Origin: Mycogone perniciosa
Lineage: Eukaryota > Ascomycota > Sordariomycetes > Hypocreales > Hypocreaceae
Reading direction: 5' to 3'
DNA length: 64,000 bases
Assembly (NCBI GenBank): GCA_025331125.1
Contig: JAOALB010000208.1
Location: 1-64,000 of the forward strand
Shown one piece after another: positions 41,494-52,786 of this stretch. The position numbers and the translations under genes were made by a program. How positions within the stretch are numbered: position 1 is the first letter of the stretch; the number at the start of each line of letters is the position of its first letter. Under the pieces are notes generated by a model that did no database searches, had not been told where the DNA came from, and saw only the letters and a list, made by a program, of their open reading frames with translations.

Positions 41494-44400
41494 TTATTTT
41501 ACTTTATTATTTGTTTGATATAAATCAACAAGTGTATTTTCTATTATACTTGTTACAGGCATTATTATTATGAAGTATGCAAAGTATAAACTTGTACTTA
41601 TTTGTCCGAATTCTATAAACGGACTTTCAACATGTTTAGCTCCTAATTGCATTAATATTATGAAGTTTATTACGAATACATAGAACATTATTTTACTTAA
41701 AGGTCTGAATTGTAAACCTTTTGTTAAACCTAAATCTGTTTTAGGTAATATTAATATGATTAATAAAGCACTAAACATAGCTAAAACCCCTAATAATTTG
41801 TTAGGTATAGATCTTAGTATAGCATAGAAAGGTAATAGATATCATTCAGGTACTATAGCAGCTGGAGTTTGCATAGGGTTAGCCATTACATAATTTTCAC
41901 TATCACCTAATACATTAGGCATGAAGAATACGAATAAGCTTAAAACAAACATAAAGATAAATATAGTAACTAAATCTTTGAATAAGAAATAAGGAGCAAA
42001 TGTTATTCTATCATAATAACCAGGAACTCCTAAAGGATTACTTGCTCCAGCTGTATCATGAACAGCTATAAGATGCATTATTACTAATGCAGCTAATACG
42101 AAAGGTAATACAAAATGTAAAGCAAAGAATCTGTTTAAAGTAGCATTATTAACAGAGCATTTGTGTTGGTGGTTACATATTTAATTAATATTAAATACTC
42201 TTACTACACTCAATAAATTTCTTTATTGATCGGACTATATCATGATCTCGTATTTAATAGTTTGAAGGTATTTGAATTTTTTCTGAATATCTAGATATTT
42301 TACGTAATTGTTTTATTCATAATAAATATTGTAATTTTTTATGACCCAATAATTTTACAGGAGCATTTTGTAAAAATTTCATAACATTTTCTATTGATCT
42401 TACCCCTGTAACTTTTAAATTTGAACAATTTGTTTTATCTAAATATATTTTAGTGGTAAAAGATAAATATTTATGGATAGCTGATATTAAAATATCGCCA
42501 TCTTTTTGAGCAATATCAAAACTAGCTATTAAATAATCATCGTCTTTATTTAGCTTATATACACTGAAACAACCTTCAGCTTCTATAAATCCTACTAATC
42601 AAGCAGGAAAATAAGATGTATTAATAATAGATTCTATAGAATTAATTGGCTCATCGCTTCTAGTATATTTAGGTAAATCATCTGAATAAATAATACCTGA
42701 AAGCAATGCGTCTTTAAATCTTAAGTAATCATATTGCTTATTTGATAACATAGGATATTTATCAAATATAGGTAATATAAAATTTTTCAAATGATTTTTA
42801 TCTCTTATTCTTAAGGATACCATTTCTATTTCATTTCTTTTTCTGAAACTTACCTTACCTACACCCAAAATATTTTTTATTTTATAAATTAATTGAACAT
42901 CTCTAATAGATAATTCTATACCTAATTCATATGTTAAATATTTACCTTTTTTTGTAGCGCAAGCTACAGAAAAATATCCATCACCTTCGAACAGGCCTAC
43001 TAAATAGGCATATGTGAGATCTCCTGCATGTAGTCTCTGAGAGGCTTCTGAAGTATGTAAACTTCTCACCCCTGCTGATTGTCCCCCTGTCATTGCAATT
43101 TTCACGTCTATTGTAGATATTAAAATAAATAATAAATCGTATGCAAATCCTAAACTTGGGGATGTTCCAGCATTAAGCAGGATTTTTAACATTACGTCAC
43201 CGTAATGTGGTTCAACTGTATTTAAACCTCCTCAAATGACAATATAATTTAATATAATTTTTAATTTATACCTTATATCCTTTCAGATATATTTAGACTA
43301 TGTCTTGAATTTTAATAATAAAATTCTGGGGTTATCGTGTTGAGCTTATTGTTGGTTTAACTCACTCATTAGTCGTTGAACGTCCTTAATCCTCTTAAAT
43401 AAACCGAATTAAGTTCCGCTACAAATGATTTAATAATAGAGAGGTATGTTATTAAATGTCTTTGTAATTTTCCCCATTTGCCTCTAAAAAATAAATTTTA
43501 TTTTTAAGGAGCCCATATTACAGTTTAGGGTAATGTAATTTATTATAACGTGTACTATTTTGTAGATTATTTAATCATTTTGTATATTGAATATACTTTA
43601 GCCCTATTAAAGGATGTAGACCTTCAAAAGAAAAGAAGTTAATTACTGTTTGTATATCAGATTTAGAACTAACACTAAATTGACTAAAATTATTTGTAGT
43701 ATCTATTTTTCTATTTGTATTAAATACTAGTTTAAATCCTTCAAATAAATTAGTATGTATTCTTTGTTTTAACTGAAAACAACCATCATTATTACTTTTA
43801 ATAAAGAATGAACCTTCTGAACTACCGCCAACAGAGTTTACTCTTGATGGTTATACCTAATAGTTACTGGCAGGTATAACCTGCACAGCACAAATAAACC
43901 ACTTACCGTTAGTAAGTACTACAATCCAATTTTATATAACATTGATTCAGCCATATAAGGTTTCACCAATTCACGTAGAGTAGGCATAGAACGTTGACTT
44001 ATATAAATTCTTGGTTGAGTTGGAGTATGAAAACGTAATTTGCAATTTAAATTATATCTAACTATTAAAACATTCATTAAACGAACTACGTCTATTAATT
44101 TATAAGAATCAGTACAAAGAATTAAACCATACTCTTTAGCAGCCCCATCTCCCATTATTAAATGTGCTAAAGCTACTGGAGTTAAAAGATTATATATATC
44201 TTCAGGCACTATTTTTACTTTGTCTATATAAAATAAAGATCTTAATTGGTTAAGACATGGCAACCCTCTAGTACGGAAATATAGAGCAAGATCCACTTTG
44301 TTTGTTCTAATATTTTTAACTAAACTAGGGTAAATGTTGCAATAATGAGCAAGTATAAAGTAAACAAATCAAACATAGCTTGAGTTTTTTAAACCTTGTT

Positions 44401-47400
44401 TAAAAGTCAGATGTGGATTTTCATGTGGTTTAGAAGAAGATAGATGTCCATCAGATAAAAGTATTCCGATAATTACACTTTTCTGGTAAGGTGCTAATAC
44501 AATCATGTTCTTCACTATTTTTGTAAAACGACCTGCCCCTGCTGTTGAATTTAAATTAGAACCTCAAACCACGATATCAGTATTTACTGATTTAACTGTA
44601 TTTTGTTCTAGAGGTGTACCTCTGCGAAGCAGAGATTTTAAAGAGTTATTTTTCATTGTTATTAGTTAAAAAATTTAGATGATTCTTGTATTAATTGTAT
44701 AAACAAAAGACTAAAATTACAAGAATTTTTCATTAATTATATATTTATTATATTAAATATATATATACTGCTTAATAAGCAAATTACTATAAGTGTTATA
44801 AATATGGTTATGAATAAGCAATTTAATCTATAAATTATTTGTTGTTTATTCACTACATGTTCCAGATTTTTTCACATGTTCCAGACTTCTAACATACTTT
44901 AATATATAGTAATAACTCTCTCTATTAGAACATAATTTTTTATATTCTTTTTTTACTCTTTTATAAGTAAGAGGATTTTCTCTAACAAATTCGATAACAC
45001 CAGGGTATAAAGAAGGACATGTAAATCCCACAATTCAATTTTTCAAAAAATGTAATAATGTATAATCGTTCGCATTTTCTGGTAACTTAAAGACGCTTTG
45101 AATATTGTCTTTAGATGGTATATCATCATACATTTTAATATCATTTTTCAAAATATGCATAGCCAGATTAAATTGATCATATCTAGTTTCAGTTAAAAAG
45201 AATATATTGTTATAAATTAATAAAGGAAATAATATTTCCTGTAATTCAGTTCTATTTATTACTAATTTACAAGCAGGACTTTTTAAATCCTTATAAGTAT
45301 TTATAGTACCTAATTTTAAAACAGAATGAATATACTCCAAAGTAGAAATATCATCTAAATGTAATGAAATAGTCAATTTCATTGTTATAAACCCTTTAGA
45401 GGTTTTGGATATTTGAATATAACCATCTCCATCTATTAAGCCTACTAAAAAAGCTATAAATGATGAAGGAAGGGAAATATAATCTCTTTTATCTAATATT
45501 TTATTAAACTTCTTTATGGCATTTTTATGAATATTCCCTATTGTAGGTAATAATGAGAATAAAATAATCATACAAACATATAAATTAATTAACACTGTAA
45601 TTTTTATTGACTCAACTATATCTTGTCCTATTCATGGTATAGCACTTATTAAATTAGTAATAACTGTAGCCCCTCATAATGACATTTGACCGTACGGAAG
45701 TACATACAAACTTACTTTCTATAATAAATATTTATAAAAAGCCATGAAAACTTTCTGGTTCGTATATCATGTTTATCTATATACTATAGATAAAAAGCTC
45801 CGACTGTGCATTAAGCAGCATTTCAGCCACCCATTAGTGACCCAGTCTGTCGCGATCCTATGGAGAACCGACGATCTCTTATATTATAATAATATACTTT
45901 GATCGTTTTCACTAATATCGCCAAAGAAATAATATTATTTCTTCAATGTCCCTGTCGGGTCATTCTGCTTTAAGTTTTATTTTTTTCCATAAATTACATA
46001 AAACTTGTTACTCACAGGACTACGACTATAATAATATAATAATCATCTAAGGTTAACTTGGTGACCCGTTATGCAAAAGGTACGTTCTTTATTTCTCTCT
46101 GGCCCTTTATAGTCATTACTTTAGTGCAAACTATAAAGTAAAAACAGGGCCCGGTCATAAAATTATGGCTGCTTCTAAGCCTATCTCCTTGTCGACTTAA
46201 ATAAAAACCTTCTTAATTTCACTTAACAAATAATTTAGGAACCTTAACTCTTGTTCTGGGCTGTTTCCCTTTTGACATACAACCTTATCATTCTATGTCT
46301 GATAGTTTAAAGATAATTAACAATTCAACGTCCTTTTAATAATTTACTTGAGCTCTTTAAAGCTCTATATACTGTTTTATATGAACAATTTAAAGATTCC
46401 GCAGTTTTTATTATATTGGTAAATTCACCATAAACAGCGCCATTTAATTCCTTTACAATAATAGACTTAGAATTCTTTTTCATATTTAAAATAGCTTCTT
46501 CTGAATAAGTACGTTCTTTTCTATTAAGAGCGGCTTTTCTAATAGCTTCTATTGTATCGGGAGAAAGTGATTTACCTCTATTTAAGTCCCCAATCTGTTT
46601 TCTACGGGCTTCACTATAATTAGCTTTCATTTTTATTCTAGTTACTTCTGTATGTTTATAACCGAAGCTTGAACCTGCCTCTGTTAATATATTATAATCA
46701 GGTAAAAGAGACTTTAAATAGAAGTCTTCCAAATCTAATAATTTCTTATTATTTTCTTGATTAACCACTTCAGGAAATAATTCTAATACAAAAAAAGCAA
46801 AATTATGTAAACCATACTTCTTAACTGCGTTTTTAACTATTTTACTACCATTAAAATAAATTAAATGATTCGTAAATCTTGAGTTAATTCTATCAGTAGA
46901 AGCTGATCCAATATAATAACTTAAAGTCTGTTTATTTAAGATCATATAAATACCGCTAAGATTTTTAGTTTCTTTAGCTATATCCTTACGTACTGAATCT
47001 TCATGTAAGTTATCATAAATAAAAACTGGGTGAAGATTTTTAGATTTTCAAAAGTTCTTTATTACATCAGTATTACGTGATGTAGAGTAATATCTTTTAT
47101 TATTAAATGTTGTAATTGTTTTTTTATTATTAAATGTTGTAATTGTTGTTTTATTATTATTATAGTCGTTTTGGGCTATGTCTAAGTAACCCAAGAAACC
47201 TATTCCCATCATAAGTATAAGTATTATTGTTCCTATAACTCAAGCTAATGTTCTAGGTGCTCTGTAAGATGCATAATATAAACCTCTACCTATATGTAAA
47301 TATACTAAGAAGAAGAAAGCTGAAGCTGTATTACTATGTAAGTAACGAATTAATCATCCGTTATTTACATCACGCATAATCATTATATAAATTAATTCTA

Positions 47401-49169
47401 TCTACTATAAACTAATCCCTAGACGCACTATCTATGGGCTTAGATGAGAAAATATATTTATTTTTATATAATCTATTTGTATCTATATAACGATTACAAG
47501 TATTACTGCTAGGGTTTAAACCTAATGCCTTATGAGCCGCACTGAATGAAGCAAAAGGAGATCCTTTTATTAGACCTTCATTTGTATAAATATATACAAT
47601 TTTAGGATTTTCAGATCTGTTGGCTATACTAAACTTACGTACATTTTCAGTGTGCGGCAAATCTAACTTTATATCAAAAGGAGAATCTTTTTTTAGAATA
47701 TCCTCAAATTTATTACTAATATTATTAATTATTTCATTAACATTATCAGTAGATATAGTTGTACTATATCTTTTATTAAGAATTTCTGATATATCTAAAA
47801 ATAAATTTTTACCTTCAAGTGTATAATAATACCCATGGATTTTTAAGATTAAAGCCATTTTTCATAATTTAAAATCTATGACTTTACGGCTATAAAATTT
47901 ATATTCATCCAATAAAGGTAAAATGTAATAATATAAAGCATCTAGATTAGCTACAACCAAAGATACTACGTTTGTTCTAGCATTAGTTGTACTTGTAACA
48001 TTTACAGGTAATATTTTATTATTTTGAGTGTGAAAATATTTAGTATTCTTGGATAAATTTATTAAATAATTAGTTATTGCATTTAAACATTCCTGACTCG
48101 TATTTTTTTGAGCCACTTGTAAATACAATGAAGATCCTGTTTTAATACCAAAAGTACCTTCACCTTCAATAAAACCTATAAATCAGTTAGGGTTTATTAT
48201 AATTTGAGATTTTGTTGTATCATATGTAAATATTTCTCTTTTAGAATTCATATTATTTTTTAAATATAATATTCTTTCTAAATTAGTGTCAGATAAATTT
48301 TTATTTTTAGTTTTAATAAGCAAAGCTTCATAAAAATCTTGAAAATCTAGTTTTTTACTAGTGTGTAAAGGATAATTATTAAAAATAGAACATATTGTAT
48401 TTATACCTGAGATATCTTCTACGATAAAAGAACAACGATTTCTATTTTGCTCTTCTGTTATTCTACCTATATTTAATTTTGATTGAATAATTTGAAGAAC
48501 TTCTATATCATCTATATGTAAACTAATTTTAAATCTTAATTTTACATAATTACGATCAATAGTGATTAAAAAATTACCTTCCGCATCAGTAAATCCACTA
48601 AATCAGTGTAAAAATTCATCATTTATATTTACTTTATTACTTAAATTTTCATTTTGTGTACGCTGTACAGCTCCACTAGAAAAATTACAGACTCCCGTTT
48701 TATTTTTAATACCCGACACATAAATAAATGACAATAAAATTATGCCTAAATTTATAAGGCATAGATAGATATTCATTCCTATTTTACTTCGCAGTAAAAA
48801 TTGGACTATATCATCATCTTTTTAAGGATGTCAAGCGTGTAGTCTCTGAAGAGCCTAATCGGTAATAAGATATGGTAGACTTAAATACCATTAGGTTACC
48901 TGCTGATTGTCTTAGAAGTATAAGGGTTTCCAGCAATTTAGCTTGATTTAGAGAACACATTATGCTATATGCTCTATAGAATTGAAAGCTTCTGCTACAC
49001 TAGGGTTATAGTGCATAGCTAAAGTTACACCTGTAACTATTTGTATACCTAAACAAAGTGCTAATAAAGAACCAAAATTTCATAAATAATTTATGTTACT
49101 TGGTTGTGAATGGTCAATTATGTATATGTTAACCAATCTTAATAAAGGGTGACTTTTTAATATTCTCAT
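41494..49169 (-). CDS. cob: Cytochrome b (5 exons, one of 16 nt)
   Basis: Heme-bearing subunit of complex III. Exons (descending): 49169..48969, 47380..47185, 45702..45610, 43239..43224, 42157..41494. They join to 1170 nt and 389 aa. Start MRILKSHPLLRLVNIYMIDH; conserved blocks are [53 protein letters not shown] and MANPMQTPAAIVPEWYLLPF. The fourth exon supplies only FIWGG and part of a Phe codon. The exon 2/3 join gives GYLLPYG where GYVLPYG is usual. Confidence 0.94.
42158..43223 (-). mobile_element. Group I intron 4 of cob
   Basis: Splits [11 protein letters not shown]; the intron starts AAATACAG and ends AAATG at 42158. CAGAGACTACATGCAGG lies near 43020-43037 and a GATATAGTCCGATC near 42231-42244; the ORF sits between. 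Confidence 0.87.
42254..43223 (-). CDS. LAGLIDADG homing endonuclease in cob intron 4
   Basis: Fused to exon 4, about 323 residues to TAA at 42254. It opens NTVEPHYGDVMLKILLNAGT. Motifs are YLVGLFEGDGYFSVA near 42965-43010 and WLVGFIEAEGCFSVYK near 42555-42600. A GTAGCGCAAGCTAC hairpin at 42956-42969 is inserted in frame next to the first motif. Confidence 0.87.
43518..43850 (-). pseudogene. C-terminal half of split LAGLIDADG gene (cob intron 3)
   Basis: Reads GGSSEGSFFIKSNNDGCFQL and continues to TAA at 43518 with KYIQYTKWLNNLQNS. It supplies the second LAGLIDADG motif missing from the ORF at 44846. It has no start codon of its own. Confidence 0.75.
43919..44655 (-). CDS. LAGLIDADG_2-type endonuclease nested in cob intron 3
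   Basis: 244 aa with its own ATG at 44655 and TAG at 43919. It differs from the other nucleases here: ILLSDGHLSSSKPHENPHLT near 44410-44470 and LIMGDGAAKEYGLILCTDSY near 44090-44160, then MPTLRELVKPYMAESMLYKI at the end. This matches the I-CreI-unlike LAGLIDADG_2 group. A CTCTGCTTCGCAGAGG hairpin at 44619-44634 lies in frame near its N-terminus. It lies between the halves of a broken gene. Confidence 0.82.
44846..45609 (-). CDS. N-terminal half of split LAGLIDADG gene (cob intron 3)
   Basis: Fused to exon 3, about 254 residues to TAA at 44846. The first motif FLVGLIDGDGYIQISK is near 45400-45460. At the second motif the sequence reads NWIVGFTC and then diverges (PSLYPGVIEF). The rest of that motif is found at 43850. 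It is probably an inactive half. Confidence 0.75.
46052..46304 (-). pseudogene. Rearranged fragment of rnl
   Basis: 46153-46304 matches 4455-4606 of rnl almost base for base without gaps (152 nt). 46052-46095 matches 4961-5004 with one substitution. The two blocks are in swapped order relative to rnl. Between them is an imperfect hairpin with GGCCCTTTATAGT and ACTATAAAG...GGGCC arms. The fragment starts 2 nt after the stop of the intron ORF. Confidence 0.95.
46307..47184 (-). CDS. GIY-YIG homing endonuclease in cob intron 2
   Basis: Fused to exon 2, about 292 residues to TAA at 46307. It begins with a short direct repeat (ITTFNNKK twice). The catalytic motif is SGIYMILNKQTLSYYIGSAS near 46895-46960, then SSFGYKHTEVTRIKMK, and a C-terminal AESLNCSYKTVYRALKSSS module. 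Intact. Confidence 0.86.
47381..48968 (-). mobile_element. Group I intron 1 of cob
   Basis: Splits SIEH-IMRDV; the exon ends GAGCAT at 48969, the intron ends TATAATG. The core precedes the ORF: TTCAGAGACTACACGC near 48836-48851 and a GATATAGTCCAA near 48802-48813. Confidence 0.88.
47412..48776 (-). CDS. LAGLIDADG homing endonuclease in cob intron 1
   Basis: 454 aa with its own ATG at 48776, not fused to the exon (the exon frame stops at once). Motifs are [16 protein letters not shown] near 48570-48615 and WFIGFIEGEGTFGIKTG near 48140-48190. The C-terminal part has ASFSAAHKALGLNPSSNTCN. It is similar to the free-standing ORFs at 13471 and 15466 and to nad5 intron 1. Confidence 0.87.
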
Positions 49170-49396
49170 TTTAATTTTTAGTGCGAAGCAATAAATTTGA
49201 ACATTTATCAATACTTATATATAGTAATAAATACAACTCTACTATAAGATTTATTTATTTAATGTATTATTACATAAAAGATATATACGTATTTTAAATA
49301 AAATTATATATTTAATATATTAAATATATACTGCATAATATGCAAATTGTTATATATATAAAATAATAATAAGGATATAAAAATTCATAATAAATA

Positions 49397-50278
49397 TTAT
49401 TTATTATCACTATCTACATCTTTATTTGTAGTATTATTTGCTTTAGTTTCATTTTCTGCTACTACTTTAGATTTCTTATTTTCCTCACCCGCAGAAGGTA
49501 ATAGATCTTCCTCTGTAGCAGATCTTTTATTATCAGATGAACCTACACCATTTTCCTCTAAATTAAATTTATTTAAAGCTTCACTAAGAGCATTCATTTC
49601 TTTTGCATCCTGTTTTCTAAATTCTGCAATAGTTGAATGTAAAGAATTTTCAGGTAAAACCTTAGTTCTTTCATATTCCTCTTTTTCATTTTCAAGTCAT
49701 TTAAATTCGTGTTCCATCAATAGTTCATGTATATTCTTCATTTTTTCAACATATCATTTACTGGAATTACTATAATCAGGAGTATGAAATGTACTAACAT
49801 TTTTATCTTTATTTTTATTTTTATCTTCCGATTCCGAATTATTATCTTTAATTTCTGTATCATCATCTGTCCCGTCAAAAGAAATAGTATCAGAAAAACT
49901 ATTTAAACCAAATAGGGATATTATATAAATTAATAAACTAAAAATCAAAGCGAGTAGATTACGCCCTAAAATAAAAGAAACTATTCTTTTTTTAGCTTGC
50001 CCACCAAGAAATTTCAATAATCTAAGCAATATTTTAGGTTTAAATACCAATAATATTATCTTGGTTGTATATTTAAATACTTCTTTTGTATCATTTCAAG
50101 CTCATAAGAAACTTGAAGTTAAACTATCTTCATTTATATTATCATGTTTACTAAGTTTCACGTAATTATTAACACCCAGTAATACTAATATACATGATAA
50201 TGTAATAGTATTAGCTAAATCGTAGTAAATAGAAATCAAAGTAAATACTGTTAGATAGAAACAAATTCCTATTAACAT
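49397..50278 (-). CDS. nad5 tail ORF, either C-terminal extension or separate gene
   Basis: Open for 293 codons from ATG 50278 to TAA 49397. The first part (YALYMLIGICFYLTVF, TITLSCILVLLGVNNYVKL) is the normal nad5 C-terminus. The rest is not: a second hydrophobic segment (NLLALIFSLLIYIISLFGLN), an Asp/Glu/Lys/Asn-rich stretch and a coiled-coil-like KNIHELLMEHEFKWLENEKE. It is in the same frame as nad5 exon 4 but separated from it by two indels at about 50338-50341 and 50281. I recognise no domain in the last 200 residues. Confidence 0.6.
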
Positions 50279-50335
50279 GTAAAGAGCATAATCAGTAACT
50301 ACTCCTTTACCTAAACCAGATATTGTTTTACTAGC

Positions 50336-52754
50336 TTTAAATAAAACTACTCCAAATCCGTAAGGACCAATTCACTCTATACTACCTTTATCTAAAACTT
50401 TTGTAGTTTGACCTCCTAAATCTAATACTGTGTTAACAATATATTTATTATAGAAGAATTCAACTAAGAAACGTTGGTTAAAGAATCCATATATGTAATA
50501 TCCTATATTAGATAATTTGAAATTAGATACAAGATTTGGCATAAACTCTGGATATATTATAGCTAATGCTGAAAATAATATTGTTAATATGAAAGGAAGT
50601 AATTTAAATATAGTAGGTACACCAAATTCAGTATCGATTAGTATTTCATGCATAGGATGAATAAATATACTATTATCTACAAAGAATCCTGAACCTAAAC
50701 CTATGTATATATCTTTAGTTAAATAACCAAAATATATAGAGAATATGGCTAATATAACTAAAGGTAAACTAATAAATATATCACCTTCATGAGCATTTTT
50801 GTAATAATTAACAGATCCATTAGGATTAGCTAAGAAAGTTAAGTATATAACTTTTACTGAATATAATGTAGTAAATATTGCACCTATTGTTGCAATAAAG
50901 TAAACATTTATACTACTAAAGTGATATTGACCGTAAGCAGATTCTAAGATAAAATCTTTACTAAAGAATCCTGTCATGAATGGGAAAGCAACTAAACTAA
51001 GACTAGCTATTAATATTACTGTGTATGTTAAAGGTAAGAATGAAATTAATCCACCATATTTTCTTAAATCTTGATTATCCACAACTGCGTGTATTACAGC
51101 ACCCGCACCTAAGAATAATAATCCTTTATAGAAAGCATGATTTATTAAATGGAATATAGCTACATTATAAGAAGATAATCCTATAGCTATAACCATCATT
51201 CCTAATTGACTCATAGTAGAATAAGCAATAATTTTTTTAATATCTTGTTGGAATAAACCTATAAGAGAACTAAACACTGTAGTGATAGCTCCTAATCATA
51301 AACATATTAATAAAACAGTTGAACTATATTCTATTAAAGGAGATGAACGTATTAATAGGTATACCCCTGCAGTAACCATTGTGGCTGCGTGTATTAAGGC
51401 AGATACAGGAGTAGGCAAAAATGTTGATTCTTAATATACATTATTAAGAATACGCAGTTAATCACTTAACTGTTCGGACTATATCTTCATTTATATTAAA
51501 AGATGACTTATTCATTATAATCTGATTTATTAATATTATCCTTATATCTAAGAATTAATAATAAACCTTCAGGATCATTATGCTTTTTATCTATTACTAA
51601 TTTATGTATTTTTATTCAATTAAAATATGTAATATACTTTTTAGTTCTTAAAGGATAAAAGCTAAAATATTGTATGATAGGAGATAGTTTAGTTGTATTA
51701 ACTGTTACATTATATCCATCATAACTCTTTAAAAAATGGTTTTTACCTCCTAATATACTTGCTAAGTGATCCATATTTTCATATTTACCTTTTTGTAGGC
51801 TAGCTTGCGCATGCCACAAAATATATCTTAATCTAACCAATTTAGCAGTATTTGACTTATTATCATATACAGAACAAGTAAAACATCCTTCTGCATCTGT
51901 AAAACCTGACAATCAAGCATCCTTTAAACTAGGTTTGAATTCTTTATCTAAATACAATATGTTTTCTTTGTATTTTAAATTAAAAGCATTTAATCATAAT
52001 TTAAATTGTTCTTTTCTACTGCCAAGAAAGATATTACCATTAAATATAGAAATAAGTTTTAATATATTATTTTTATCTTTTACTCTATAACAATGAGTAT
52101 TTCTAACAGAATCTTGTACTCTTACTACACCAAAACCTAACTCTTTTTTTATCATAAATAAAATTTGAGCGTCCTTGCTTGATTGTGTAATTATAAATTC
52201 TAAATACCCATTCTTGTTTATAATAAAAGATCCATCTCCTTCTACAAATCCTATAAATCATAACTTAAACTTATCATCATTTAATTTAAATGCTTCACAT
52301 GTAGTCTCTGAGGAACTTCTATTCGAATTTCCTGCGGATTGTCCCTCATCTTGGATTTTTCCGAATAGACTAAATCTAAGAGGACCAAGACTTAAAACAG
52401 GATGTTCCCGCATATAGTGAAGTTTAAGGAAAGCCCTGTTTAAAAAACCTTCCATGGCCATAGGTAATCATATGTGAAGTCCTACTTGAGAACTTTTAGC
52501 CATAGCACCTATTAATAAACATATACCTATTATTGTTATTATATTTTCGTTAATATATGGAGCTAATGAAAATACTGTACTATAATCTAAATTCAAATAC
52601 TTAAAACTTTTCAGTTATAACTGGACTATATCTTCACCCTAAAAGATCAATTAATTAACCTACAAGGGGTATAACGTGTAGTCTCTGAGGAACCCTTAAA
52701 TAATTAAATTATTCTTAGTTTCCTGCGGATTGTCCATTTTCATCCTATCGCACC

Positions 52755-52786
<32 letters not shown>

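Larger units (their letters stand above)
43240..45609 (-). mobile_element. Group I intron 3 of cob, with a nested endonuclease gene
   Basis: Splits IVE-FIWGG; the exon ends GAGT at 45610, the intron ends TATTG. The core is at the 3' end: GTTCAACGACTAATG near 43370-43385 and AAGACATAGTCTAAA near 43287-43301. It contains the two halves of one LAGLIDADG gene separated by a different LAGLIDADG gene. Confidence 0.85.
45703..47184 (-). mobile_element. Group I intron 2 of cob
   Basis: Splits GFLGY-LLPYG; the exon ends TTACT at 47185, the intron ends GTATG. The core near the 3' end (45780-45960) differs from most here: GACGATCTCTTAT-region pairing, CGACAGACTGGGTCACTAAT near 45827-45853, and AGTCGGAGC near 45798-45806. 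It resembles the core of nad5 intron 1. A copied rnl segment lies at 46052-46304. Confidence 0.82.
51416..52446 (-). mobile_element. Group I intron 3 of nad5
   Basis: Splits MAMEG-PTPVSAL; the exon ends GAAGGT at 52447, the intron ends TTTTTG. CAGAGACTACATG near 52300-52313 and AAGATATAGTCCGAAC near 51474-51490 flank the ORF. Confidence 0.9.
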
